This document shows, in pieces, positions 52,482 through 62,259 of a stretch of DNA of 64,000 bases. The first letter of the stretch is position 1. Each line of letters begins with the position of its first letter. Position numbers and translations under genes: made by a program. The stretch is from Marivita sp965656765. Lineage in GTDB: Bacteria; Pseudomonadota; Alphaproteobacteria; Rhodobacterales; Rhodobacteraceae. The notes beneath the pieces are model-generated. The model was not told the DNA's origin and did no database searches. It worked only from the letters and a program-made list of their open reading frames with translations. Where the stretch lies: positions 9,580 to 73,579 of the forward strand of contig NZ_CBFHLV010000009.1 in assembly GCF_965656765.1 (NCBI RefSeq), given 5' to 3'.

Positions 52482-53366
52482 ATGACACAGTACCCTGTGA
52501 ACATGTCCGTGACGCCTGACGTGTCGGCCCATTTCGATGAGGCCACCAACACGATCAGCTATATCGTGAAAGACCCCACATCCGACGCCTGCGCCATTGT
52601 CGACAGCGTTATGGACATCGACTACGCGGCAGGCCGGATCACATACGATCATGCCGACGCTCTGATCAACGAGATCAAGACACGCGGTTTGACGCTTGAA
52701 TGGATCATTGAGACCCATGTCCATGCTGACCACTTGTCGGCCGCGCCCTATATACAGGATAAGCTGGGGGGCAAGGTTGGTGTCGGGTCCAAGATCATGG
52801 TCGTTCAGGACACGTTCGGCAAAGTCTTTAATGAAGGCACCGAATTCCAGCGCGATGGCAGCCAGTTCGACAAGCTGTTCGAGGATGGCGATACCTACAA
52901 GATCGGCAATATGGACGCCTTTGCCATCTACACACCCGGCCACACTCCGGCCTGCATGGTGCATGTGATGGGCAACGCGGCCTTTGTCGGCGACACGCTT
53001 TTTATGCCCGATGGCGGATCGGCCCGTGCCGATTTCCCTGGGGGGGATGCAGGCACTCTGTATGAAAGCATCCAAAAGGTATTGAGCCTACCAGAAAACA
53101 TGCGCCTCTTCATGTGTCACGACTACGGTCCCAATGGCCGCGACATTCAGTGGGAAACCACTGTTGGTGAAGAAAAGGCGCACAACATCCATGTTGGTGG
53201 CGACAAGACCAAGTACGACTTCGTCAAGTTCCGCACCGAACGAGATGCGATGCTGGACATGCCGAAGCTGATTATTCCATCATTGCAAGTCAATATGCGC
53301 GCCGGCGAGGTGCCAAAGGACAAAGATGGAAATCCAATGCTCAAGGTGCCTGTCAACGCACTTTGA
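52482..53366 (+). CDS. blh: Persulfide dioxygenase-type MBL hydrolase (Blh/ETHE1-like)
   Basis: 294 aa. Start after AAGGAGG. The metal motif ETHVHADHLSAAPYI, IYTPGHTPACMVH, FVGDTLFMPDGGSARADFP and CHDYGPNG are the Blh/ETHE1 pattern of Fe(II) persulfide dioxygenases, which oxidise glutathione persulfide to sulfite. It precedes the SQR fusion gene, matching an SQR-to-PDO route. Confidence 0.92.
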   Translation: MTQYPVNMSVTPDVSAHFDEATNTISYIVKDPTSDACAIVDSVMDIDYAAGRITYDHADALINEIKTRGLTLEWIIETHVHADHLSAAPYIQDKLGGKVGVGSKIMVVQDTFGKVFNEGTEFQRDGSQFDKLFEDGDTYKIGNMDAFAIYTPGHTPACMVHVMGNAAFVGDTLFMPDGGSARADFPGGDAGTLYESIQKVLSLPENMRLFMCHDYGPNGRDIQWETTVGEEKAHNIHVGGDKTKYDFVKFRTERDAMLDMPKLIIPSLQVNMRAGEVPKDKDGNPMLKVPVNAL

Positions 53367-53381
53367 AGCGGGTCTAAAAAG

Positions 53382-53406
53382 AAATGGCGGCATAAAGCCG
53401 CCATTT
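53382..53406 (+). terminator. Stem-loop between blh and the SQR fusion gene
   Basis: AAATGGCGGC-ATAAA-GCCGCCATTT is a perfect 10-bp stem with a 5-base loop, 15 bases after the blh stop, followed by TTACG. It resembles an intrinsic terminator with a short T-run and may partially uncouple blh from the downstream SQR gene. Confidence 0.6.
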
Positions 53407-53439
53407 TACGCCAATCCCAAACCAAGTGAGTCCATCACA

Positions 53440-55119
53440 ATGCAACTCAATAAAATCAACGATGCGCTCACTGTCAGCCCGCAAATTGCAGCGGACGACA
53501 TTCCAGCGCTGAAAGAGGCCGGGTTCCGGTCGATCATCTGTAACCGGCCCGATGGCGAAGGCGCGGATCAGCCGACCCACGAAGAAATCGAGGCTGCGGC
53601 CAAGGCGGCCGGGCTTGAGGTCCGGTATTTGCCGGTTCAGACCGGTCTTGTGCAGGATGAGGATGCAGCTGCGTTTGGCGCTGCGCTCCGGGATTTGCCA
53701 GGGCCGGTGCTGGCCTATTGCCGATCGGGGACGCGGTCTGCGACTCTCTGGTCGCTGAGTCAGGCAAAAACCCTGCCGATGGCGGATATTCTTGGCGCGA
53801 CGCAAGCTGCAGGGTACGACATGCACGGTGTTGCACGCCGTATCGCCAACGGCGGCAAGACACCGACTGATACAGGCGATGCGAAATATGACGTTGTGAT
53901 CGTTGGTGGCGGGGCAGGCGGCGTGTCTGTTGCGGCCAGCCTCAAGGCGCGTAAACCGGGTCTTTCAGTTGCGATCATAGACCCCGCGGATATCCATTAC
54001 TACCAACCCGGTTGGACGATGGTCGGCGGCGGCATCTTTGACGCCCAGGATACAGCCAAGACGATGGGATCACTCATCCCGCAAGGTGTACATTGGATCA
54101 AGGCTGCTGTGGCCGCGTTTGAGTCGGACAATGACGCGGTGATCCTCGATGGCTGCCGCGTGGTGAAATACGACCGCCTTGTTGTTTGCCCGGGACTCAA
54201 GCTGGACTGGGGCAAGGTCGAAGGCCTGGAAGAAACGCTCGGGCGCAATGGTGTCACGTCGAATTATCGTTATGACTTGGCGCCTTACACGTGGGAACTT
54301 GTGCGCGGTCTGAAGGAAGGGCGGGCGCTCTTCACTCAGCCTCCGATGCCGATCAAGTGCGCAGGTGCGCCGCAGAAGGCGATGTATCTGTCGGGCGATG
54401 CTTGGTTCCGCAACGGTGCGCTTAAGAATGTCGACATTCAATTCATGAACGCAGGCGGCGCGCTCTTTGGGGTCAAGGACTATGTCCCCGCACTGATGGA
54501 GTATGTCAAAAAGTACGACGCCTCACTGAACTTCTTTCACAACCTGATCGCGGTCGATGGCCCGGCGAAAAAGGCGACTTTTGCGGTTAACGCGCCGGAT
54601 GCCGACCCATCGACGATCGAGGTTGAGTTTGACATGATGCATGTCTGCCCGCCACAGACTGCACCCGATTTTATCCGCGTCTCGCCCTTGGCGGATGCTG
54701 CTGGCTGGGTCGACGTCGATCAGGCTACTCTGCGCCACACTCGGTACGATAACATCTGGTCGCTCGGCGACGTGATGAACGCGCCTAATGCCAAAACAGC
54801 GGCGGCTGCGCGCAAGCAGGCACCGACCGTGGCGGACAATATCGTGGCCGACATTCGGGGACGATCTGCAGTTGCGCAATATGACGGCTACGGCTCATGC
54901 CCACTCACGGTTGAGCGAGGCAAGATCGTGTTGGCTGAATTTGGCTATGGCGGTACGTTGAAGCCAAGCTTTCCAAGTTATCTGATCGATGGAACCAAAC
55001 CATCGCGGGCCGCTTGGTTCCTTAAGGAAAAGCTGCTGCCGCCGATCTATTGGAAAGCCATGCTAAAGGGCAAAGAATGGATGGCCAAGCCGGAAAAACT
55101 CAAGGTCGCTGCCGAGTAA
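53440..55119 (+). CDS. DUF442/rhodanese-like domain fused to sulfide:quinone oxidoreductase
   Basis: 559 aa from MQLNKINDALTVSPQIAADD. Residues 1-140 form a DUF442 (Blh-N) domain with an active loop C94-R-S-G-T-R-S. Residues about 150-559 are a FAD oxidoreductase (VVIVGGGAGGVSVAASL) with the human-SQOR-like motifs PIKCAGAPQKAMYL, YGSCPLTVERGKIVLAEF and a C-terminal membrane-contact region KLLPPIYWKAMLKG, so type II SQR. It oxidises sulfide to a persulfide and passes electrons to quinone. No clear SD precedes the ATG. Confidence 0.88.
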   Translation: MQLNKINDALTVSPQIAADDIPALKEAGFRSIICNRPDGEGADQPTHEEIEAAAKAAGLEVRYLPVQTGLVQDEDAAAFGAALRDLPGPVLAYCRSGTRSATLWSLSQAKTLPMADILGATQAAGYDMHGVARRIANGGKTPTDTGDAKYDVVIVGGGAGGVSVAASLKARKPGLSVAIIDPADIHYYQPGWTMVGGGIFDAQDTAKTMGSLIPQGVHWIKAAVAAFESDNDAVILDGCRVVKYDRLVVCPGLKLDWGKVEGLEETLGRNGVTSNYRYDLAPYTWELVRGLKEGRALFTQPPMPIKCAGAPQKAMYLSGDAWFRNGALKNVDIQFMNAGGALFGVKDYVPALMEYVKKYDASLNFFHNLIAVDGPAKKATFAVNAPDADPSTIEVEFDMMHVCPPQTAPDFIRVSPLADAAGWVDVDQATLRHTRYDNIWSLGDVMNAPNAKTAAAARKQAPTVADNIVADIRGRSAVAQYDGYGSCPLTVERGKIVLAEFGYGGTLKPSFPSYLIDGTKPSRAAWFLKEKLLPPIYWKAMLKGKEWMAKPEKLKVAAE

Positions 55120-55164
55120 ATTGTACCCTGCGGTCGGTACGCGCCGCATAATTCAAGAGACGTT

Positions 55165-55182
55165 CAGGGCCTTATGGCCCTG
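55165..55182 (+). terminator. Stem-loop between SQR and SulP genes
   Basis: CAGGGCC-TTAT-GGCCCTG is a perfect 7-bp stem. No T-run follows. An upstream in-frame ATG for SulP (55174) falls in its loop, which makes that start unlikely. Confidence 0.45.
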
Positions 55183-55206
55183 TTCGTGTCCAATTCGAGA
55201 AGACCC

Positions 55207-56946
55207 ATGATCAACCATCTTCGCGGCTACCTCCCGATCCTCGACTGGGGTCGGACCTATGATCGGAACGCGTTTTCTAATGACATGATCGCCGCGGTGA
55301 TCGTGACGATCATGCTAATTCCGCAATCCTTGGCCTATGCTTTGTTGGCGGGTTTGCCGCCCGAGGCAGGGATCTATGCCTCGATCGCACCAATCATCCT
55401 TTACGCCATCTTTGGCACCAGCCGCGCATTGGCGGTAGGGCCGGTGGCGGTGGTGTCGCTGCTGACCGCGTCTGCCGTGGGGCAGGTGGCAGAGCAGGGG
55501 ACGGCGGGCTATGCCGTGGCGGCATTGACGCTGGCTTTCCTGTCGGGCGGTTTCCTGATGTTGCTGGGGCTCTTCCGCCTTGGCTTTCTGGCCAATTTCT
55601 TAAGCCATCCAGTGATCGCTGGGTTCATCACCGCGTCGGGCATTTTGATCGCGTTCAGCCAGTTGAAACATCTGCTGGGGGTCAGCGCACATGGCCATAC
55701 GTTGCCACAATTGCTGTCTTCGTTGGGTGAACACCTGGGAGAAATCAACTTTATCACAGTGATCCTTGGTGGGCTTGCGACCGCGTTTCTGTTCTGGGTG
55801 CGTAAGGGACTCAAGCCAATGTTGCGCCGTCTTGGTGCGTCGCCGAAGCTGGCAGATGTGCTAACAAAGGCAGGGCCCGTGGCTGCGGTCGCGGTGACAA
55901 CGATATCGGTGTGGCTGTTCGGGCTGAACGACAAAGGTGTCAAAATCGTTGGTGAGGTTCCACAAAGCCTGCCACCTCTGACGATGCCGGGGCTGTCGCC
56001 GGACCTTGTGCAGCAATTGCTGGTGCCTGCAATCCTGATCTCGATCATCGGCTTTGTGGAGTCGGTGTCGGTTGCACAGACACTTGCCGCCAAGAAGCGC
56101 CAGCGGATCGACCCCGACCAAGAACTCATCGGCCTAGGTGCGGCCAATATTGGGGCAGCCTTCACGGGTGGCTATCCAGTAACGGGCGGCTTTTCGCGGT
56201 CGGTCGTTAACTATGACGCAGGCGCGGAAACTCCGGCGGCCGGTGCCTTTACCGCGGTTGGACTTGCAATTGCCGCCGTCGCGCTGACGCCGCTGGTCTA
56301 TTACCTGCCCAACGCAACGCTGGCGGCGACGATTGTGGTTGCCGTTCTTAGCCTGGTTGACTTCTCGATCCTCAAGAAAACATGGGGCTATTCCAAAGCC
56401 GACTTTACCGCAGTCGCTGCCACAATCGTTTTGACTTTGGCATTGGGTGTCGAGGTTGGAGTCGCGTCGGGTGTTGGCATTTCAATTCTGCTGCACCTCT
56501 ACAAAACCTCACGGCCACATGTGGCGGAAATCGGTCTGATGCCGGGCACTCAGCATTTCCGCAATGTCAATCGGCACAGCGTCGAAACTGACCCAACCGT
56601 TCTTAGCCTGCGAGTGGATGAAAGCCTTTACTTCGTAAACGCCCGCTTCCTCGAAGACCTCGTTCAGGCGCGGGTGTCCGAGGGCTGTGCGATCAAGAAC
56701 GTGATCCTGATGTTCTCGGCCGTAAACGAGGTTGATTATTCGGCACTGGAAAGCCTCGAGGCGATCAATCAACGCCTGACCGATCTGGGGATTGGCTTGC
56801 ACTTGTCCGAAGTCAAAGGGCCGGTGATGGACCGATTGCAACAAACGCATTTCATCCACGAACTGAATGGACGCGTGTTCTTGTCCCAATATGACGCGTG
56901 GCGGGCGATGACTGTGTCCACTGACATCGACAACGCCGCAGAGTAA
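55207..56946 (+). CDS. SulP family inorganic anion transporter with STAS domain
   Basis: 579 aa. Start at MINHLRGYLPILDWGRTYDR. Motifs IAAVIVTIMLIPQSLAYALL, YASIAPIILYAIFGTSRALA and GGYPVTGGFSRSVVNY are the sulfate-permease core, with 10-14 TM helices to about 430; the STAS domain (about 450-570) contains LRVDESLYFVNARFLED and VILMFSAVNEVDYSALESL. Given SQR and persulfide dioxygenase upstream, sulfate or sulfite movement is plausible; direction is not shown. Confidence 0.9.
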   Translation: MINHLRGYLPILDWGRTYDRNAFSNDMIAAVIVTIMLIPQSLAYALLAGLPPEAGIYASIAPIILYAIFGTSRALAVGPVAVVSLLTASAVGQVAEQGTAGYAVAALTLAFLSGGFLMLLGLFRLGFLANFLSHPVIAGFITASGILIAFSQLKHLLGVSAHGHTLPQLLSSLGEHLGEINFITVILGGLATAFLFWVRKGLKPMLRRLGASPKLADVLTKAGPVAAVAVTTISVWLFGLNDKGVKIVGEVPQSLPPLTMPGLSPDLVQQLLVPAILISIIGFVESVSVAQTLAAKKRQRIDPDQELIGLGAANIGAAFTGGYPVTGGFSRSVVNYDAGAETPAAGAFTAVGLAIAAVALTPLVYYLPNATLAATIVVAVLSLVDFSILKKTWGYSKADFTAVAATIVLTLALGVEVGVASGVGISILLHLYKTSRPHVAEIGLMPGTQHFRNVNRHSVETDPTVLSLRVDESLYFVNARFLEDLVQARVSEGCAIKNVILMFSAVNEVDYSALESLEAINQRLTDLGIGLHLSEVKGPVMDRLQQTHFIHELNGRVFLSQYDAWRAMTVSTDIDNAAE

Positions 56947-57002
56947 GTTTGCCAAGCACAGGCCTTTTGTGGTGTCGACGCTGAACGAAGAAAGATCAAG
57001 TG

Positions 57003-57971
57003 ATGGCCGAAACAACGTCCGAAACACCAATTGCCAATAACCGGTTAGAGCATTTCCCGGTCGCGTTTTTCAGCGCGGTTATGGGGCTTTTGGGGACATC
57101 ACTTGCGGTCGAGGCGGCGGGTTTTTCAACCGTCAGCCATCTGATTGCCGGGCTCGCGGCGTTGGTGTTCGCGGCTCAGGCGGTTCTCTATGCTGCCAAA
57201 GCGGTCAAACATCCCGGTGCCGTGTCTGCGGAATGGAATCATCCGATCAAGCTGGCTTTTTTCCCGGCGATCAGCATATCGCTTTTGCTTTGGGCTGTTG
57301 TATTGCGTGGGGTCAGCCCCGGGCTTGCGACAAGTATCTGGCTTTTCGGAGCTTTGCTGCAAGGCATCCTAACGCTTGCTATCGTGACAAGCTGGATCAG
57401 CCACCGTGGCTTTGGGGTGGGGCAAATGTCGCCCGCGTGGTTTATCCCGGCGGTTGGGAATGTCGTTGCGCCGATCGCAGGAGTATCCTTGGGGTTCGTG
57501 GACGCCAGCTGGTACTTTTTCTCGATTGGGGTGCTCTTTTGGATCGTACTTCAGACATTGGTTTTCAATCGACTGGTGTTTCACGACCCGTTGCCGGGCA
57601 AGTTGCGTCCGACGCTGACTATAATGATCGCACCGCCAGCGGTCGCGTTTCTCGCGTGGCTTCAATTGAATGGCGGTGTCCTCGATGCGCCGGGCCGCGT
57701 GCTTTATAACCTTGGGATGTTTTTTACCGCGTTGGTGTTGCTGCAAACGCCAGGACTGTTCCGGCTGCCCTTTGCCCTTTCGTTCTGGGCTCTGTCCTTT
57801 CCGATCGCCGCCATAACCATAGCATCGTTCCGATATGCCGCTTTGTCTGGCTCTCCGGTTTTCGCGGCTCTGGGATGGGGGCTTTTGGTGTTGTTGGTTG
57901 CCATCATCGCCGGATTGTTGTGGCGGACGGCACTTGCTGTCCTGCGAAAAGAGATCTGCCAGCCTGAATAG
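57003..57971 (+). CDS. TDT family transporter (TehA/SLAC1/Ssu1-like)
   Basis: 322 aa with about ten TM helices; HFPVAFFSAVMGLLGTSLA is the family's first helix. TDT members export tellurite, C4-dicarboxylates, anions (SLAC1) or sulfite (yeast Ssu1). In this sulfur module, where sulfite would be formed, a sulfite exporter is the more likely reading, by inference. ATG at 57003; the GTG at 57000 is an alternative. Confidence 0.87.
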   Translation: MAETTSETPIANNRLEHFPVAFFSAVMGLLGTSLAVEAAGFSTVSHLIAGLAALVFAAQAVLYAAKAVKHPGAVSAEWNHPIKLAFFPAISISLLLWAVVLRGVSPGLATSIWLFGALLQGILTLAIVTSWISHRGFGVGQMSPAWFIPAVGNVVAPIAGVSLGFVDASWYFFSIGVLFWIVLQTLVFNRLVFHDPLPGKLRPTLTIMIAPPAVAFLAWLQLNGGVLDAPGRVLYNLGMFFTALVLLQTPGLFRLPFALSFWALSFPIAAITIASFRYAALSGSPVFAALGWGLLVLLVAIIAGLLWRTALAVLRKEICQPE

Positions 57972-58161
57972 GCGATAACGCCGAACCGGGTGAGTTACGT
58001 ACGTCACGCGATACTTGAGGTGGCACCAAGGGCCATCCACGCATTAACCCATTTGATCCGTGTATTCGAAGCCCATCACCGGCAGAAAAACTTAAGGAAG
58101 GTCTTAAGACTGCGCGCTCAGAGCCGTTTGGTTCTATAAGCGCAGCTCCGGAGCCCTTTAC

Positions 58162-61100
58162 ATGGCCACCACATTCGAAGTGATTTACCTCGGCACGCTG
58201 CCGGTGATGGACACGACTCAAGGTAATGAGATCGCCGAGAACGCGGCTGGCTTGCTAGGAACATATGGGACAGTAACGGATCCCCTGCACGCCAATGTCC
58301 AGACGCTGTCTTCCGAGCGGCTCACTGAAGATGACAATTCTACCTATGACACCGACAACGGGGGTGGATACGACTCGTTTCGGATAGACGGTGGAACGCC
58401 GCAGCTTTTCGACGCAAGTGCGCTCTATGATGCGACCATTAGCTATGTCGATGGGACATCGGCAACTATTTCAGCCATTATTTTTCAAGACGTTGACGGC
58501 AATACATATCTGGCCCCGGAAGCGACGCAAAATGCGGATCAAGCCGCGCTGACCACAAAGCCTATTCAATCCTTAAGCCTGAACTCCGTGCTTAATGACG
58601 GTGGAGACCTGGGTGCAGATCGGCCTGTCGCTGACTTCAAGGCTGTGGTCGATGGCACCGCTGGTAACGATACAATTACGCTGATGTCCGGCTATGTTGA
58701 TTCCGAAGGGGATTCGATCACCAATGGCGATGACTTTGTTTTTGCCGATGATGGTGACGACTATATCAATGCGGGCGATGGCAATGATGTTGTCTACGGC
58801 GAGCGAGGCAACGACACGATTATCGGCGATGACGGCGACGATCTTCTTATCGGTAATGACGGTGACGACCATCTGGAATCCGGCAGGGGAACTGACACAG
58901 TGTTCGGCGGCGATGGGCAGGATGTCATTGCCGTATCCGATGACCACGGAACCAACCTAATCGCTGGTGGATCAGGTTACGATCAGCTGGTCTTCGCCAC
59001 ACCAACCAGCGCGTCGGGGGTCACCGTCACCTGGAGCGGGGACGGCGCGGGCGCTTATGATTTCAATGCCACATCGGCAACGGGCACATTCCTTACAATC
59101 GAGCAGTCTTCGGGCACCGTTTATGCTGACACCTACAATGCGTCTAGCGACACCGCAGGGGTTAGTGTCTACGCGTCAGACGGCAATGACACGCTGATCG
59201 GTGGTTCAGGTGCAGACAGGTTGTACGGAGAATCTGGCGACGACGTGTCCATCGGTCGTTCCGGCGATGACTCTATTGACGGTGGCGATGGCAACGATTT
59301 GCTTTATGGGGATGATTTCCCTGCTGACCCGGTCGATATTACAAATTCAGGTTTCGATTCAGGATCGACCGGCTGGACAACGACTGGGGCTGGCACGTTC
59401 GTCTACGCTCCGGGTGGCGACAATGCGATGGCGTTCAACGCCAACAACAATGGAACCGGCGGCACCGCGCAGCAAAAAATCGCGACCCAACCGGGCGCTG
59501 AATACGCGCTTTCACTCAATGCATTTGAACATGACCTCAGTGGCGGGGCAGCTGATCACACGCTTCTGATCGAAGTGATCGACGCGAATGGGCAAGTCAT
59601 CACAAGCCAAACAGAGGTGATCGCCAACGAAGCCAGCGAGGTCATCACTCTTAACTTTATAGCCGCCGATGAGAGTGTCATTCTTCGTTTTTCCAATCCG
59701 ACGTCGACCGGTTCAAATGACACCTATCTAATGATCGACAATGTTACGGTAACCCCGGTTGCGCCGACGGGTTCTGGCAATGACACGCTGGTCGGCGGCG
59801 CGGGTGCCGATACGATCTTTGCGGGTGGCGGCGATGACGTCATCACCGGAGGCGCAGGCAATGACAGCTTATCAGGGGATGCAGGATCGGACCTTTTCGT
59901 CATTCAAGACGGCTTTGGGCTGGACACTATAAGTGGCGGTGAAGGCACCGTTGATCTTGACACGATTGACCTGACCGCACTGAAAACAAGTCTAAAAGTA
60001 AACTACACCAGTGACGAAGCGGGCACGATCACAGACGGCACCAACACAATCACCTTTAGCGAGATCGAACACCTGATCCTTACAGATGGTTCTGATTTCG
60101 TTGATGCTTCTGCCGATCGTGTCGGGGCTTGGATCGAGGGGCGTGGTGGCAATGACACCCTCAATGGCGGTGACGGTGACGACACTCTCGATGGCGGCGT
60201 CGGCCGCGATACACTTGATGGCGGCGCTGGCGATGACACCATGCTTGGTGGCGCTGGCAACGACAGCTTCGTTATTGACGGGGGGAAAGATAAAGTCATT
60301 GGGGGGACTGGCCGGGACAATGCTTACATTGGTGACGGATTCAATGGCTCTGGCATCGATCTGGGTGGCGATGAAATTTCGATCGATAACGGTGGCCTCA
60401 CTGATTTTCTGAGCTTCTATGATGTCGCCACGTCTGTTGATATTGTCTTTACGTCCGGGACCGGTGGGACAGCAATCAGCGGCGCTGGTGAAACTCTTAC
60501 GTTTTCTTACGCGGACGGCTTTGAGGGAGCGTTCGGTGTTGGCGGCACATTTGATGCAAGCCTCGCAGCCTACGATGTTGTGTTCTATGATTATGGTGGC
60601 ATGACTTCGATCAGCGGGTCGGCTTACAACGATCTTCTGGTGGCTTACGGTGCAGATCCGCTGAGTGTGACCGACCGATTTTACGATGGTGGCACTGGCA
60701 ATGATACAATCGACACTGGCGACGGCAATGACACGATCTTTGGTGGCGATGGTGATGACAGCATCACTTCCCGAGAGGGTGACGATAGCATTCTTGGCGG
60801 CGCAGGGTCTGATACAATTGACGCATGGTTGGGCAATGACACGCTGAACGGTGGCGACGGGGATGACTTGCTGCGTGGCGGCGCGGACAATGATCTACTT
60901 ATTGCGGGCAACAACACCGGCGTCGGCGATACTCTTCTGGGTGAAGCAGGCGATGACACGCTGATCGATAGCTTCTGGAATGCGACTCTTGACGGTGGCG
61001 GCGGCTCCGACATCATTCAGGTTGGCTATGGCACGGCAACCGTCATTGGCGGTGAAGATCTTGTCGGTACAGATTTCGACCGCTTGGCTTTTGACCTTGC

Positions 61101-62259
61101 CGACGATGCAGCATTCGTCAGGTTTACTGGCGACGAAGCCGGTGTTTATTCCGACTCTGATGGCGATAGTGGCGTATTCAGTGAGATCGAAGCGATCAGT
61201 GGGTCGAGCAAAGACGACAGCATTGATGCAACGCTTGATACAAGTGGCGTCAGTCTTTCTGGTCTTGGCGGCAATGATACCATTGCTGGTGGTTCAGGCG
61301 CGGACATTATCACGGGAGGTACCGGCGACGACCTCCTGACCGGCGGCGACAGAGATGATCGTTTTGACTATGTTGCAGGGGATGGTCTTGATACGATCAC
61401 CGATTTCAACGTCGGGAACAGTGGAGCCCTGCTAGACGGTGATACCACCAATAACGATTATATCGATCTCTCTAGCTACTACGACAATATCTTCGAAGTC
61501 TGGGCTGACCAGGATGATGATGGCATCCTGAACCAGTCAAACACGACCGACACCAAGGGCAACACGACGGATTATTCGGACAATATCGAATTCGCGACCG
61601 GGCAAGGCATTCGCTTTGATGGCGCTTCAGCAGACAACAGCTTTTTCACTGCAGACAACACAGGTGTGGTTTGTTTTGCAAAGGGCACGCAGATCCGCAC
61701 GACGCGCGGCGACGTGCCAATCGAATACCTGTCACCCGGCGATAAGGTTATCACCCGCGATAATGGTCCTCAGGAATTGGTCTGGGTCGGGGCGCGACGC
61801 TTGGGCGCCTGGGACCTGATGCGCGCTCCGAAACTGCGGCCAGTGTTGTTGGCTCCGGAACTGATTGGGGCAAATGCGTCGTTGATCGTATCACCTCAAC
61901 ACGGTGTGCTGTTCAAAGATGAAGCCGGCGACGAAACACTTGTTCGTGCGACCCATCTGGCCCGTATGCGTGGTGGCAAGGCGCGCGTTATGCAGGGTTG
62001 CCGCGAAGTTAGCTATTACCACCTCGCGTTTGCGGCTCACCAAATCATCTTTGCCAATGGCGCGGCCACTGAAAGCTTTTATCCCGGTCCGCACGCCGTC
62101 GGTGCACTAACCGCTGATGCTCGCGCGGATTTGCGGGCCTTGTTTCCGGGGCTCGTCCCGATCAAGGCTTCGACAACCTATGGCCACCACGTGCGCCCAA
62201 TAGCGCGATATAAGAACCTCCCTGAGCACCTTGGGGCCCTGGCGCAAGTAGCGCACTAG
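58162..62259 (+). CDS. Large RTX calcium-binding protein with C-terminal Hint domain
   Basis: 1365 aa. N-terminal module (1-165) has no known match. From about 165 come several blocks of GGxGxDxLx nonapeptides (for example GNDVVYGERGNDTI and GGDGDDTLDGGVGRDTL) that bind Ca2+ outside the cell. A beta-sandwich insert (about 391-533, ITNSGFDSGSTGW start) looks like a carbohydrate-binding or DUF642-type domain. A Hint (intein/hedgehog-like) domain begins at C1171 in VVCFAKGTQIRT and includes PQHGVLF and ATHLARMRG. No signal peptide; type I secretion implied. GGAG 9 bases before the ATG. Confidence 0.88.
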   Translation: MATTFEVIYLGTLPVMDTTQGNEIAENAAGLLGTYGTVTDPLHANVQTLSSERLTEDDNSTYDTDNGGGYDSFRIDGGTPQLFDASALYDATISYVDGTSATISAIIFQDVDGNTYLAPEATQNADQAALTTKPIQSLSLNSVLNDGGDLGADRPVADFKAVVDGTAGNDTITLMSGYVDSEGDSITNGDDFVFADDGDDYINAGDGNDVVYGERGNDTIIGDDGDDLLIGNDGDDHLESGRGTDTVFGGDGQDVIAVSDDHGTNLIAGGSGYDQLVFATPTSASGVTVTWSGDGAGAYDFNATSATGTFLTIEQSSGTVYADTYNASSDTAGVSVYASDGNDTLIGGSGADRLYGESGDDVSIGRSGDDSIDGGDGNDLLYGDDFPADPVDITNSGFDSGSTGWTTTGAGTFVYAPGGDNAMAFNANNNGTGGTAQQKIATQPGAEYALSLNAFEHDLSGGAADHTLLIEVIDANGQVITSQTEVIANEASEVITLNFIAADESVILRFSNPTSTGSNDTYLMIDNVTVTPVAPTGSGNDTLVGGAGADTIFAGGGDDVITGGAGNDSLSGDAGSDLFVIQDGFGLDTISGGEGTVDLDTIDLTALKTSLKVNYTSDEAGTITDGTNTITFSEIEHLILTDGSDFVDASADRVGAWIEGRGGNDTLNGGDGDDTLDGGVGRDTLDGGAGDDTMLGGAGNDSFVIDGGKDKVIGGTGRDNAYIGDGFNGSGIDLGGDEISIDNGGLTDFLSFYDVATSVDIVFTSGTGGTAISGAGETLTFSYADGFEGAFGVGGTFDASLAAYDVVFYDYGGMTSISGSAYNDLLVAYGADPLSVTDRFYDGGTGNDTIDTGDGNDTIFGGDGDDSITSREGDDSILGGAGSDTIDAWLGNDTLNGGDGDDLLRGGADNDLLIAGNNTGVGDTLLGEAGDDTLIDSFWNATLDGGGGSDIIQVGYGTATVIGGEDLVGTDFDRLAFDLADDAAFVRFTGDEAGVYSDSDGDSGVFSEIEAISGSSKDDSIDATLDTSGVSLSGLGGNDTIAGGSGADIITGGTGDDLLTGGDRDDRFDYVAGDGLDTITDFNVGNSGALLDGDTTNNDYIDLSSYYDNIFEVWADQDDDGILNQSNTTDTKGNTTDYSDNIEFATGQGIRFDGASADNSFFTADNTGVVCFAKGTQIRTTRGDVPIEYLSPGDKVITRDNGPQELVWVGARRLGAWDLMRAPKLRPVLLAPELIGANASLIVSPQHGVLFKDEAGDETLVRATHLARMRGGKARVMQGCREVSYYHLAFAAHQIIFANGAATESFYPGPHAVGALTADARADLRALFPGLVPIKASTTYGHHVRPIARYKNLPEHLGALAQVAH

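Noticed and set aside
58650..61400. Many short repeated DNA units in the large RTX gene, considered as tandem repeat array or CRISPR
   Set aside because: They are imperfect codon-level repeats for GGxGxDxLx nonapeptides in one open frame, not direct DNA repeats with unique spacers.
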